From: Gordonia jinghuaiqii
GTDB lineage: Bacteria; Actinomycetota; Actinomycetes; Mycobacteriales; Mycobacteriaceae
Assembly (NCBI RefSeq): GCF_014041935.1
Contig: NZ_CP059491.1
Location: 806,001-870,000, forward strand
Direction of reading: 5' to 3'
DNA: 64,000 bases
In this document: one piece after another, positions 7,935 through 15,675 of the stretch
How the letters are laid out: every line of letters starts with the position of its first letter
How positions within the stretch are numbered: position 1 is the first letter of the stretch
Notes under the pieces: model-generated
Seen by the model: only the letters and a program-made list of their open reading frames with translations
The model's database searches: none
Told to the model about the DNA's origin: nothing
Made by a program: the position numbers and the translations under genes

Positions 7935-9019
7935 ACACCGCCGACACCGCGGTCGCGGGCAAGTTGTCGATGCTGGACCGGTTCCTGCCGGTGTGGATCG
8001 GCGCGGCGATGGTCGCCGGACTGCTGCTCGGCCGGGCTGTCCCGGGTCTGGGAGACACCCTGGCGTCGGTAGAGCTCGACGGCATCTCGCTGCCGATCGC
8101 CCTCGGACTGCTGATCATGATGTACCCGGTGCTGGCCAAGGTGCGCTACGACCGACTCGACTCGGTCACCGGTGATCGTCGCTTGCTGCTCGGGTCGCTG
8201 GTGCTCAACTGGATCATCGGACCGGCATTGATGTTCGCGCTGGCCTGGCTTCTGCTTCCGGACCTGCCCGAGTACCGCACCGGACTGATCATCGTCGGTC
8301 TGGCCCGATGTATCGCCATGGTCATCATCTGGAACGACCTGGCGTGCGGCGACCGCGAAGCCGCTGCGGTGCTGGTCGCCCTGAACTCGGTGTTCCAGGT
8401 GGTGATGTTCGCCGTGCTGGGCTGGTTCTATCTCTCGGTGTTGCCCGGCTGGCTCGGCCTGGAGCAGACGACCATCGACGCCTCGCCGTGGCAGATCGCG
8501 AAGTCGGTGCTGATCTTCCTCGGAATCCCGCTGGCCGCGGGCTATCTCACCCGACGCATCGGCGAACGGACCAAGGGCCGCGAGTGGTACGAGTCGTCGT
8601 TTCTGCCGCGCCTGGGTCCGTGGGCGCTCTACGGCCTGCTGTTCACCATCGTCATCCTCTTCGCGTTGCAGGGTGAGCGAATCACCTCTGAGCCCTGGGA
8701 CGTCGTGCGGATCGCTGTACCGCTGCTGATCTACTTCGCGGTGATGTGGGGCGGTGGGTTCGTTCTCGGCGCCGCGATGGGATTGGGGTACGAGCGCACC
8801 ACCACACTCGCGTTCACCGCCGCCGGCAACAACTTCGAGCTCGCGATAGCCGTCGCGATCGCCACCTACGGTGCGACCTCCGGCCAAGCCCTCGCCGGGG
8901 TCATCGGACCACTCATCGAGGTCCCGGTCCTCGTCGCCCTCGTCTACGTGTCCCTCGCACTGCGGAAACGCTTCACCGCAAACACCAACTCAACCGGGGA
9001 GCGCGTTCGCCATGCCTGA
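7931..9019 (+). CDS. acr3: Arsenite efflux permease Acr3
   Basis: 362 residues, ten-helix ACR3-family carrier. It exports arsenite (and possibly antimonite) across the cytoplasmic membrane. The signature GLARCIAMVIIWNDLACGD holds the conserved Cys of TM4. FTAAGNNFELAIAVAIA and GVIGPLIEVPVLVALVYV are the other family hallmarks. I chose the GTG at 7931, which overlaps the arsR stop, over an in-frame codon 15 bp earlier inside arsR. It overlaps arsC by 8 nt, so the three genes are one transcript. Confidence 0.95.
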   Translation: MNTADTAVAGKLSMLDRFLPVWIGAAMVAGLLLGRAVPGLGDTLASVELDGISLPIALGLLIMMYPVLAKVRYDRLDSVTGDRRLLLGSLVLNWIIGPALMFALAWLLLPDLPEYRTGLIIVGLARCIAMVIIWNDLACGDREAAAVLVALNSVFQVVMFAVLGWFYLSVLPGWLGLEQTTIDASPWQIAKSVLIFLGIPLAAGYLTRRIGERTKGREWYESSFLPRLGPWALYGLLFTIVILFALQGERITSEPWDVVRIAVPLLIYFAVMWGGGFVLGAAMGLGYERTTTLAFTAAGNNFELAIAVAIATYGATSGQALAGVIGPLIEVPVLVALVYVSLALRKRFTANTNSTGERVRHA

Positions 9020-9422
9020 ACCCATCGATGTGCTCTTCGTGTGTGTGAGCAACCGCGGCAAATCCGTGATGGCCGAACATCTCACGCCGACGGTCACCGA
9101 TCGGATCGCGGCGTCGTCCGCTGGAACCGGTGCGAAGATCGGCGGCCAGGTCAACGAACTGTCCGCCCGGGTACTCGCCGAGGTCGGTGCCGACGTCGCC
9201 GGACATCAACCGCGGCAACTCACCGACGATCTGATGCGCGCAGCGGATCTGGTCGTGGTGGTCGGCACTGCCGACGTCACCGCACCGGAGGGCATTGCCC
9301 TCGAGGTGTGGAACACCGACGAACCCTCCGAACGTGGCATTGACGGCATCGAACGGATGCGCCTGATCCGCGACGACATCACCGACCGGATCCGCGCCCT
9401 CACCGACCGCATTACGCGGTAG
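9012..9422 (+). CDS. arsC: Mycothiol-type arsenate reductase
   Basis: 136 residues with the low-molecular-weight phosphatase fold. The P-loop reads VLFVCVSNRGKSVMAEH, with nucleophile Cys11. The C-x-x-N-x-G-K-S form matches the actinobacterial mycothiol/mycoredoxin-dependent arsenate reductases (CVxNGGKSQMA in Corynebacterium) rather than the CxxNxxRS of thioredoxin-linked enzymes. It lacks the extra C-terminal cysteines used by the thioredoxin-linked type, which supports that assignment. It reduces arsenate to arsenite for export by Acr3, whose gene it overlaps. Confidence 0.9.
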   Translation: MPEPIDVLFVCVSNRGKSVMAEHLTPTVTDRIAASSAGTGAKIGGQVNELSARVLAEVGADVAGHQPRQLTDDLMRAADLVVVVGTADVTAPEGIALEVWNTDEPSERGIDGIERMRLIRDDITDRIRALTDRITR

Positions 9423-9445
9423 GCGAGAGCGCGAGCTGCGGCTCG

Positions 9446-9931
9446 TCAGCAGCAGGCTGTGCGCGCCTCGGCCGGGTCGGCGGAGCTGCCCCCACAGCAC
9501 GCCGGACCTTTGTCGGCGTCATCGACGGCGTTCTGTTCCAACAGTTTCGGGCTGGTCCCGAAGGTGTCGGAGTCGGCGAGCACGGTGTAGACCTCCCACT
9601 TCTCGTTCGCCGGCCCGGTCACCCACACCTTGTCCTGGGTCGCGAAACAACAGGTGGAGTTGATCTCCTCCTGCGTGAACAGGCCCTCGCCGGACAGCCG
9701 GGCGATCTCGGCGTGCACCTTCTCGCTGGATTCGACCTCGACGCCGAGGTGGTTGATCGTGCCGCCTCGGCCGGGATTCTCCAGAAGCACGAGTTTCAGC
9801 GGAGGCTCGACGACCGCGAAGTTGGCGTACCCCGGCTTACGTTTGGCCGGGGCGGTGTTGAACAGCTTGGAGTAGAACTCGATCGCGGTATCGAGATCAT
9901 CAACGTTGAGCGCGAGCTGCATACGGGACAT
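9446..9931 (-). CDS. ArsI/CadI-type VOC metalloprotein
   Basis: 161 residues from the ATG at 9931 (MSRMQLALNVDDLD), the family's usual N-terminus; an ATG 15 bp upstream is possible. It is a vicinal-oxygen-chelate protein. Probable metal ligands are Gln5, His61 and Glu113, and the vicinal pair Cys94-Cys95 (STCCFATQDK) matches the As-binding cysteines of ArsI C-As lyase. The tail adds two more Cys pairs. ArsI removes methyl or aryl groups from trivalent organoarsenicals; CadI is cadmium- and arsenic-inducible in mycobacteria. Which activity applies here is open. It is divergent from the second arsR. Confidence 0.88.
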   Translation of the reverse strand: MSRMQLALNVDDLDTAIEFYSKLFNTAPAKRKPGYANFAVVEPPLKLVLLENPGRGGTINHLGVEVESSEKVHAEIARLSGEGLFTQEEINSTCCFATQDKVWVTGPANEKWEVYTVLADSDTFGTSPKLLEQNAVDDADKGPACCGGSSADPAEARTACC

Positions 9932-9952
9932 GGCCATCACCTTCACCTCTGA

Positions 9953-9963
9953 GACATATATCT
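9953..9963. promoter_or_regulatory. Candidate ArsR half-operator near arsI/cadI start
   Basis: GACATATATCT resembles the palindrome GACATATGTC found 35 bp away between the two divergent genes. It lies 21 bp upstream of the arsI/cadI start. It is imperfect, so it may be a second, weaker site for the same regulator. Confidence 0.4.
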
Positions 9964-9997
9964 AACTACGGTCACCATGCAGAGTGCTCACCTTTTC

Positions 9998-10007
9998 GAC
10001 ATATGTC
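9998..10007. promoter_or_regulatory. Candidate ArsR operator between arsI/cadI and arsR2
   Basis: GACATATGTC is a perfect 10-bp palindrome, followed by AATAA, 23 bp upstream of the arsR2 start. The ATATGTCAA half resembles the TCAA half-site of the operator at 7557. It probably controls arsR2 and the divergent arsI/cadI. Confidence 0.55.
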
Positions 10008-10030
10008 AATAAGGCGGGTACGGTCGGGTC

Positions 10031-10390
10031 ATGCCGAAGACCTTGCCGATGGTCGATATGAGTTCCCCGATCTGTTGCGCGCCGGTGTCGGCGGCGCCGC
10101 TCGATGACGATGCCGCGCTGGAGATCGCCTTGCGGCTCAAGGCGCTTGCCGACCCTGTGCGGATCAAGCTCGTCTCGATCCTGCTCGCGGACCACGGCGG
10201 CGGCATCTGCACGTGCGACCTCGCGGCCGCGGTCGGACTCACCGAAGCCACGACGAGTCACCACCTGGGTCAGCTGCGCAAAGCGGGCATGGTCACACCC
10301 GACCGGCGGGGGATGAACGTCTACTACCGCGCGCGGCCGGACTCGCTGAATGCACTGCGCAACGTCCTCAGCGCCACCCCGGGGTGCTGA
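10031..10390 (+). CDS. Second ArsR-family regulator (Cys15-Cys16 type)
   Basis: 119 residues. It has an N-terminal vicinal pair, Cys15-Cys16 (SPICCAPVS), and Cys60/Cys62 (GGGICTCDLA). This layout recalls Corynebacterium glutamicum ArsR, which uses an N-terminal Cys pair plus one Cys near residue 55 to bind As(III). The helix-turn-helix is VGLTEATTSHHLGQLRKAGMVTPDRRG, followed by a NVYYRA wing. It differs from the first arsR, whose sensing cysteines are only CxC, so the two may respond to different species or levels. It is probably the repressor of the divergent arsI/cadI. Confidence 0.9.
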   Translation: MPKTLPMVDMSSPICCAPVSAAPLDDDAALEIALRLKALADPVRIKLVSILLADHGGGICTCDLAAAVGLTEATTSHHLGQLRKAGMVTPDRRGMNVYYRARPDSLNALRNVLSATPGC

Positions 10391-10445
10391 ACCGGACGCC
10401 CCGACCAGCAGCGGGCTCGGCTGTCGTCGCTCCATCGGTCCTGCA

Positions 10446-11768
10446 TCAGAACAACTGCCCGAGGTAGAACTCGGCCCCCTGGTCGTCGGTGCACCGTGCC
10501 GAGATCCCGTAGGGGGCGGTGCTCGGTTCCTCCAGCACGGTTCCGCCGGCGGCACGAACGCGTTCGACGGCCGCCACGACGTCGTCGGTCACCCACATCG
10601 GGACCGCCACCGATGTGTCGGCGCCGCCGGCGATCCCGACCTGGGGACGGGAGTCGTCGGCCTCCCAACCGTCGTCGATCCGGCCGCCGTGGAACGTCCA
10701 GCCGAGGACCGTGCCGTAGAAGGCGCGGTAGCGGACGCTGTCGGGGGTGAGGACGGTCAGATAGGTCATCGCGCCGAGGTTGCGGGAGTGCTGGTCGGGC
10801 CGGACGTCGCCGGGTTCGGCGGCGTACACCGCGAAACGCACGCCCTGGTCGTCGACGGCATCGATCACTCGTCGACCATCCGGACTCGACCCGAACTCGC
10901 CGCGTCCGCCGGCCGCGACGATGCGCTCGTACGCGGCCTCGAGGTCGTCGACCGCGTAGGCGCAGAACACGGTTGGCACACCCTCGATCTCGAAGACACC
11001 CAACCGGTGTCCGACGTTGGTGACCCGCCGGCCCTGCGGATCGAACTGCCAGCCGAGGACGCTGCCGTAGAAGCGGCGTGCGCGCGTCGCGTCGGGTGTG
11101 TTGATCGACATGTAGCCGATGTCGCCCTGGTGAATCCGGTTGGACAGCTGTGTCTTCGACGGCCCGCTCAACATCCAGCGATGCCCGAACGGGTCGACGA
11201 TGACCGCTGTGCGGGCGCCGTATCCCTCGTACGGTTCGCGGGTCACTGCCGCGCCGCCACGGGCCGCGGTCGCGGCGGCGTCGTCGGTGTCGTCGACGGC
11301 GAGCATCAGGCTCACCGACACGTGGCCGGGCGCGGGGGAACGGAGACCGAGGTCGGGAAACTCGGCCGCGAGATAGATTGCACCACCGCCTATCTCCAGT
11401 TCGGCATGACCGATCACGCCGTCTTCCATGACGATCGGTTCGCCGCGCAGGCGTGCACCGAGATTGTCGATGTACCAGTCGATCGCCGCCTGGGGTTGGG
11501 CCACGACCAGATAGGGGAGGGCGCCGGGGCGTTCGACGACGCTCGGGGATTCGGCCGAGGTCGCGACAGCCGGCTCGTCCAGTTGGGTTGCGGTGGCCAT
11601 GATGACTCCTTCGGGTAGTGATGCCCCGCGCTCGAGCCGGTCGCGCAGTGTGGCTGCGAAGCCGGCGTCGGGTGCGACGGGTGCGTCGAAACCAGGGGTG
11701 TCGGCGGCGCGCAGGGCGTGCAACGGCTCCCGCGACTCACCGAACCTGGTGTTGTTCCGGGTGCTCAT
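10446..11768 (-). CDS. Triple-VOC (glyoxalase/bleomycin-resistance) protein coupled to a sigma factor
   Basis: 440 residues. After a 60-residue leader (DAGFAATLRDRLERG) come three VOC-like domains. The first (about 75-190, PYLVVAQPQAAIDWYIDNLGA to DPFGHRWMLSGP) is of the PhnB type. The second (about 200-310, GYMSINTPDATRARRFYGSVLGWQF) and third (about 325-440, MTYLTVLTPDSVRYRAFYGTVLGWTF) resemble each other and are of the CFP30B/27-kDa-antigen type. No catalytic assignment can be made. The ATG at 11768 overlaps the sigma factor's stop (ATGA), so the pair is co-translated. The leader may contact the sigma factor or help recruit it; this is speculation. Confidence 0.85.
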   Translation of the reverse strand: MSTRNNTRFGESREPLHALRAADTPGFDAPVAPDAGFAATLRDRLERGASLPEGVIMATATQLDEPAVATSAESPSVVERPGALPYLVVAQPQAAIDWYIDNLGARLRGEPIVMEDGVIGHAELEIGGGAIYLAAEFPDLGLRSPAPGHVSVSLMLAVDDTDDAAATAARGGAAVTREPYEGYGARTAVIVDPFGHRWMLSGPSKTQLSNRIHQGDIGYMSINTPDATRARRFYGSVLGWQFDPQGRRVTNVGHRLGVFEIEGVPTVFCAYAVDDLEAAYERIVAAGGRGEFGSSPDGRRVIDAVDDQGVRFAVYAAEPGDVRPDQHSRNLGAMTYLTVLTPDSVRYRAFYGTVLGWTFHGGRIDDGWEADDSRPQVGIAGGADTSVAVPMWVTDDVVAAVERVRAAGGTVLEEPSTAPYGISARCTDDQGAEFYLGQLF

Positions 11769-12328
11769 ACGTGACCCCCTCTCCCGCTGGTCTGAGGTTG
11801 TTGTTCGGGGTAGGCGGCACGGAACGCCCGCTTGGCCCGGGTGAGCAGTGCCTCGGTTGCCCCGACCGTGCGGTCGAGGATCTCGGCGCAGTCGGCCACG
11901 GGTAGGTCGTCGACGTAGCGCAGCGTCAGTACCGAGCGGTGGATCGGCGACAGTTGACCGAGTGTCTGGTGGGCGACCAGCCGGTCGAGTTCGGTGTCCC
12001 AGGGGTCGTCGCGCTGCTCGGGTAGCTCGTCGACCGGTTCGGGGGTGCGCTGTGCGCGCCGCCAATGATCTGCGAGTTTGTGGCGGGCGATGCCGATCAG
12101 CCACGGCGTGCTGGGTTCGGTGGTGCGATGCCGACGGACGGTGTCCATCGCGGCCAGGAAGGTTTCGGAGGTGATGTCCTCGGCGGTTCGGCGGTCGGGG
12201 CATCGTCGGATGACGAAACCGTAGACTGCCGGCAGTGCCTGGTCGTACACCGCCAGCAAACCCTCTGGTCCCTGTCCCCGGAGACCCGTTTGGTTGCTCA
12301 CACCCTCATCGTCGTCCGTGGGCCCCAC
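11765..12328 (-). CDS. ECF-type RNA polymerase sigma factor
   Basis: 187 residues with GTG start (GTG at 12301 is an alternative). Region 2 is seen at LPAVYGFVIRRCPDRRTAEDITSETFLAAMDTV with the following WLIGIARHKLADHWRR. Region 4 is LSPIHRSVLTLRYVDDLPVADCAEILDRTVGATEALLTRAKRAFR, a clear -35-binding helix-turn-helix. No anti-sigma gene is adjacent; instead a triple-VOC protein overlaps its 3' end. Control may therefore be by another route, or the VOC protein may be both target and partner. The regulon is unknown. Confidence 0.92.
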   Translation of the reverse strand: MGPTDDDEGVSNQTGLRGQGPEGLLAVYDQALPAVYGFVIRRCPDRRTAEDITSETFLAAMDTVRRHRTTEPSTPWLIGIARHKLADHWRRAQRTPEPVDELPEQRDDPWDTELDRLVAHQTLGQLSPIHRSVLTLRYVDDLPVADCAEILDRTVGATEALLTRAKRAFRAAYPEQQPQTSGRGGHV

Positions 12329-12356
12329 AATCCGACGGTCGATCGGAAAAGTATTT

Positions 12357-12540
12357 CTACGTGGCCGATCGGGTGGTGCCGGTGATGATCTCTTCGACGA
12401 CGGCTCGCGGCGCGTCGAGCGACACGAACGTCAGGGCGTCGGGCACCTCGACGAAGTGCGCATCGGGGAACACCGCGGCGAAGCGTCGCCGGTGTGCCAC
12501 GGTGAATCAGCGATCGTCGCGCCCCAGACGAAGCGGACCG
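12357..12540 (-). pseudogene. C-terminal remnant of an alpha/beta hydrolase
   Basis: On the minus strand, one frame reads VRFVWGATIADSP and another reads TVAHRRRFAAVFPDAHFVEV, continuing PDALTFVSLDAPRAVVEEI to a TAG stop at 12357. Joined, they form a typical alpha/beta-hydrolase tail: beta-strand FVWG, RDDR turn, HRRRFAAVFPDAHFVEV and the final helix. A frameshift near 12525 and an in-frame TGA just after RDDR break it. The 5' part is absent, cut by the end of the choline oxidase gene. It is a decayed gene end, not a functional ORF. Confidence 0.65.
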
Positions 12541-12553
12541 GAAGTATGACTGT

Positions 12554-14134
12554 TCAGCGGCTCCCCGCGACCAACTCCGCGCACCGTTCGCCGACGAGCA
12601 TGACGGTGATGTTCGGGTTCACCGTCGTGTGCTCGGGGAAGACCGACGCGTCGGCGACCCGCAGGCCGGCGACGCCCTTGACCCGCAGTTCGGGGTCGAG
12701 TGGCGACAGCTCGTCGTCGGGCGGACCCATCCGGACGGTGCCGACCGGGTGGTAGACGGTGTTGTGTGTGCGGGTGATGTAGTCGGCGAGTTCGGCGTCG
12801 CTCGTCGTGTCCGGTCCCGGATAGAGCTCGCGCGCAACCCATTCCGACAACGGCGCGGCAGCGGCGATCTCGCGTGCCTTGCGTAGGCCCGCGATCATGA
12901 TGCGCATGTCGTAGCCCTCGACGTCGGTGAAGTACCGGGGGTCGACGCGCGGCTTGTCGCGGAAGTCGCGGGAACGCAGGCGAACCGTGCCCCGTGATCG
13001 GGCGTGGGTGACGTTGGGGGTCAGGCAGAAGGTGTTGTCGCTGGTCGGATAGCCCTGGCGCAGCGTGTGCATGTCGAACGGGACGCTGCCGTAGTGCATC
13101 ATCAGGTCCGGCCGGTCCAGGTTGTCATCGACCGTGGTGAAGATCCCTGCCTCCCACCACTGCGTGGACTCCTGCGTCATCGGCTTCTTCGTCTCGAAGC
13201 CGATGACACCCTCGGGGTGGTCCTGGAGGTGCTCGCCGACGCCCGGCGAGTCCACCAGGACGTCGATCTCGTGCTCGCGGAGATCGTCGGCCGGGCCGAT
13301 CCCGGAGAGCATCAACAGTTTCGGAGAATCGATCGCGCCGGCGGACAGGATCACCTCACGGTCGGCCCCGATGCGCGTGGTCCGCCCGAAGGCGTTGTCG
13401 GTGATGTCCACCCCGACGGCACGCAGTTCCCCGTCGACGTTGTCGATGACGATGCGCTTGGCCCAGGAGCCGGTGCGGACGGTCAGGTTCGGGCGGTCGA
13501 GATGCGGATGCAGGTAACTCACCGACGACGACGCGCGGACGCCGTCGGGACGCCGGTTGATCTGGAAGAAGTTCGCGCCGTTGACAACGGTGGTCCCGCT
13601 GTTGAACTCGACGCGCGGGATGCCGACCGACTCACACGCGTCGAGCACCGCGACGCCGCACGGGTCGTTCGGCGGCACGGACATGATGTGGACGGGTCCG
13701 CTGCGACCGTGGTGATCACCGGGCGCGTCGTTGGTCTCGATCTGCGGGTAGAGGCGGTACAACTCCGCCGCCCCCCAGCCGGCGCAGCCGAAGTCCCGCT
13801 CCCACGAGTCGAGATCCTCACGGGGCGCCCAGAAGGCGATGCAGCTGTTGTGAGAACTGCACCCGCCCAACACCTTCGCGCGTGCGTGCCGCATGAAGTC
13901 GTTGCCGTTCTCCTGCGGCTCGATGGGATAGTCCCAGTCGTACCCTGATTCGAGCAGCTCCATCCACCGGTCGAGACGCAGTATCGCCTCGTCGCCGACA
14001 TCGGAGGGTCCGGCCTCCAGGAGGCACACGGTGACCGACGGGTCCTCGGAGAGGCGCGACGCCACCGCCGCCCCGGCCGAACCGCCCCCGACGACCACAT
14101 AGTCGTAGGTCTCGGTGCGCTGGGCGTTGCTCAC
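12554..14134 (-). CDS. codA: Choline oxidase (GMC flavoprotein)
   Basis: 526 residues, very close in pattern to Arthrobacter choline oxidase throughout. The FAD motif VVVGGGSAGAAVASRLSE lies at residues 13-30. His95 in GGCSSHNSC matches the covalent-FAD histidine (His99 in Arthrobacter). His462 in TVYHPVGTVRMG and Asn506 in TVNPNITVM match catalytic His466 and Asn510. It oxidises choline to betaine aldehyde and on to glycine betaine using O2, giving H2O2, in the cytoplasm. The GTG start overlaps the upstream aldehyde dehydrogenase stop (GTGA). It is the last gene of the BCCT-BADH-choline oxidase operon for osmoprotection. Confidence 0.93.
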   Translation of the reverse strand: MSNAQRTETYDYVVVGGGSAGAAVASRLSEDPSVTVCLLEAGPSDVGDEAILRLDRWMELLESGYDWDYPIEPQENGNDFMRHARAKVLGGCSSHNSCIAFWAPREDLDSWERDFGCAGWGAAELYRLYPQIETNDAPGDHHGRSGPVHIMSVPPNDPCGVAVLDACESVGIPRVEFNSGTTVVNGANFFQINRRPDGVRASSSVSYLHPHLDRPNLTVRTGSWAKRIVIDNVDGELRAVGVDITDNAFGRTTRIGADREVILSAGAIDSPKLLMLSGIGPADDLREHEIDVLVDSPGVGEHLQDHPEGVIGFETKKPMTQESTQWWEAGIFTTVDDNLDRPDLMMHYGSVPFDMHTLRQGYPTSDNTFCLTPNVTHARSRGTVRLRSRDFRDKPRVDPRYFTDVEGYDMRIMIAGLRKAREIAAAAPLSEWVARELYPGPDTTSDAELADYITRTHNTVYHPVGTVRMGPPDDELSPLDPELRVKGVAGLRVADASVFPEHTTVNPNITVMLVGERCAELVAGSR

Positions 14135-15675
14135 TGGTTACTCCCTCGCTGGTCGTGACCCCGGCCCTGTTCGTCCCTGTCGGCGAACCAGCCGGTCACT
14201 CCCGGCCGGAGGTTCTCGTACACATGCTTGGTCTCGCGGTATTCCGCCAGACCCGACGGCCCCAGCTCACGCCCGAAGCCGGACTGCCCGTAGCCACCCC
14301 ACTCGGCCTCCGGTAGGTACGGCCCGAAGTCGTTGACCCACACGGTTCCTGCCCGAACACGCGCAGCGATCCGGCGGGCGCGGGCGGCATCGGCCGACCA
14401 CACCGCTCCGGCCAGGCCGTACACGGTGTCGTTGGCCAGCGTCACGGCCTCGTCCTCGGTGGTGAAGGTCTCCACCGTGACGGTGGGTCCGAAGGCCTCG
14501 TCCTGCACACACGCCATCGAACGGTCGGCGCGATCGATCACGGTGGGAAGGTAGAACCAGCCGTCGTCGAGACTGCCCGATCCGTGATCGCCGGTCGCGA
14601 AGGCCCCGCCGGTCCGGATGATCGCGCCCTCGGCGCGCGCCTGTTCGACGTAGGCGTGCACCTTGTCCCGGTGCGCCTCGGAGATGAGAGGGCCGGTCTC
14701 GGTGCCCTCGGAGTAGGGGAGGCCGAGCCTGATCTGTTCTGCGCGGCGGACCAGTTCGTCGACGAACCGATCGTGGGCCGACTCCTCGATGATGAGGCGT
14801 GCGCCGGCCGAGCAGACCTGACCGGAGTGCAGGAATGCGGCGTTGAGGGCGTTGTCGACGGCGGCGGCCAGCAGCTCGTCGGTGGCGCAGGCATCGGCGA
14901 ACACGACGTTCGGGTTCTTGCCGCCGAGTTCGAGCGCCACCTTCTTGATGGTCGCGGCGGCCTCGCGGGCGATGACCCGGCCGGTCACCAATCCGCCGGT
15001 GAAGGAGACCAGATCGACGTCGGGGTGCGACGACAACGGTGCGCCGGCCCCGGCGCCCGCACCGAGGACGAGGTTGGCGACGCCGGCCGGGAGGCCGAGA
15101 CCGTCGAGGACCTCCATCAGCAGGATGGAGGTGTGCGGGGTCAGCTCCGCGGGTTTGAGGACAAAGGTGTTGCCCGCGGCGAGTGCCGGAGCAACCTTCC
15201 ACGCGGCCTGCAGTAGTGGGTAGTTCCACGGCGTGATGAGTCCGCATACGCCGACCGGTTCGTGGACGATCCGCGAGTCGGCATCGGGGGAGCCGGCGTC
15301 GACCACTCGACCGGCGTCGGACGCGGCGAGCTTGCCGAAGTAGCGGAAGCAGTTCGCGATGTCGGTCATGTCCAGGTCCGACTCGTACGGCCGCTTGCCG
15401 GTGTCCAGGGTCTCCGCTCGGACGAATTCATCTCTGCGGGTGTCGATCTGGTCGGCCACTCGGAGAAGCAGGTCGCCGCGCTCGGCGGCGGGCGTGGCAC
15501 TCCAGCGGCCGTCGTCGAAGGCGCGGCGCGCGGCGGCGATGGCGGCCTCGGTGTCGGCGGCGTCGGCCTCGGCCACCACTCCGACCACTGAATTGTCTGC
15601 TGGACAACGGATCTCACGGGTCTCCCCGGATGCGGCGGCGCACCACCGGCCGTCGATGTACAAGGTGTCGCTCAT
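14131..15675 (-). CDS. betB: Betaine aldehyde dehydrogenase
   Basis: 514 residues, NAD(P)-dependent aldehyde dehydrogenase superfamily. The start MSDTLYIDGRWCAA is right for the family. N-terminal half: the PWNYPLLQAAWK motif, KPAELTP and SFTGG (here GLVTG). The catalytic Glu is in LELGGKNPNVVF and the nucleophilic Cys in HSGQVCSAGARL; the EAFGPTVTV motif follows. The ATG overlaps the BCCT gene stop (ATGA) and its own end overlaps choline oxidase. Context makes betaine aldehyde the likely substrate, giving glycine betaine. Reading further upstream in the same frame would enter the transporter gene, so I reject longer starts. Confidence 0.92.
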   Translation of the reverse strand: MSDTLYIDGRWCAAASGETREIRCPADNSVVGVVAEADAADTEAAIAAARRAFDDGRWSATPAAERGDLLLRVADQIDTRRDEFVRAETLDTGKRPYESDLDMTDIANCFRYFGKLAASDAGRVVDAGSPDADSRIVHEPVGVCGLITPWNYPLLQAAWKVAPALAAGNTFVLKPAELTPHTSILLMEVLDGLGLPAGVANLVLGAGAGAGAPLSSHPDVDLVSFTGGLVTGRVIAREAAATIKKVALELGGKNPNVVFADACATDELLAAAVDNALNAAFLHSGQVCSAGARLIIEESAHDRFVDELVRRAEQIRLGLPYSEGTETGPLISEAHRDKVHAYVEQARAEGAIIRTGGAFATGDHGSGSLDDGWFYLPTVIDRADRSMACVQDEAFGPTVTVETFTTEDEAVTLANDTVYGLAGAVWSADAARARRIAARVRAGTVWVNDFGPYLPEAEWGGYGQSGFGRELGPSGLAEYRETKHVYENLRPGVTGWFADRDEQGRGHDQRGSNQ

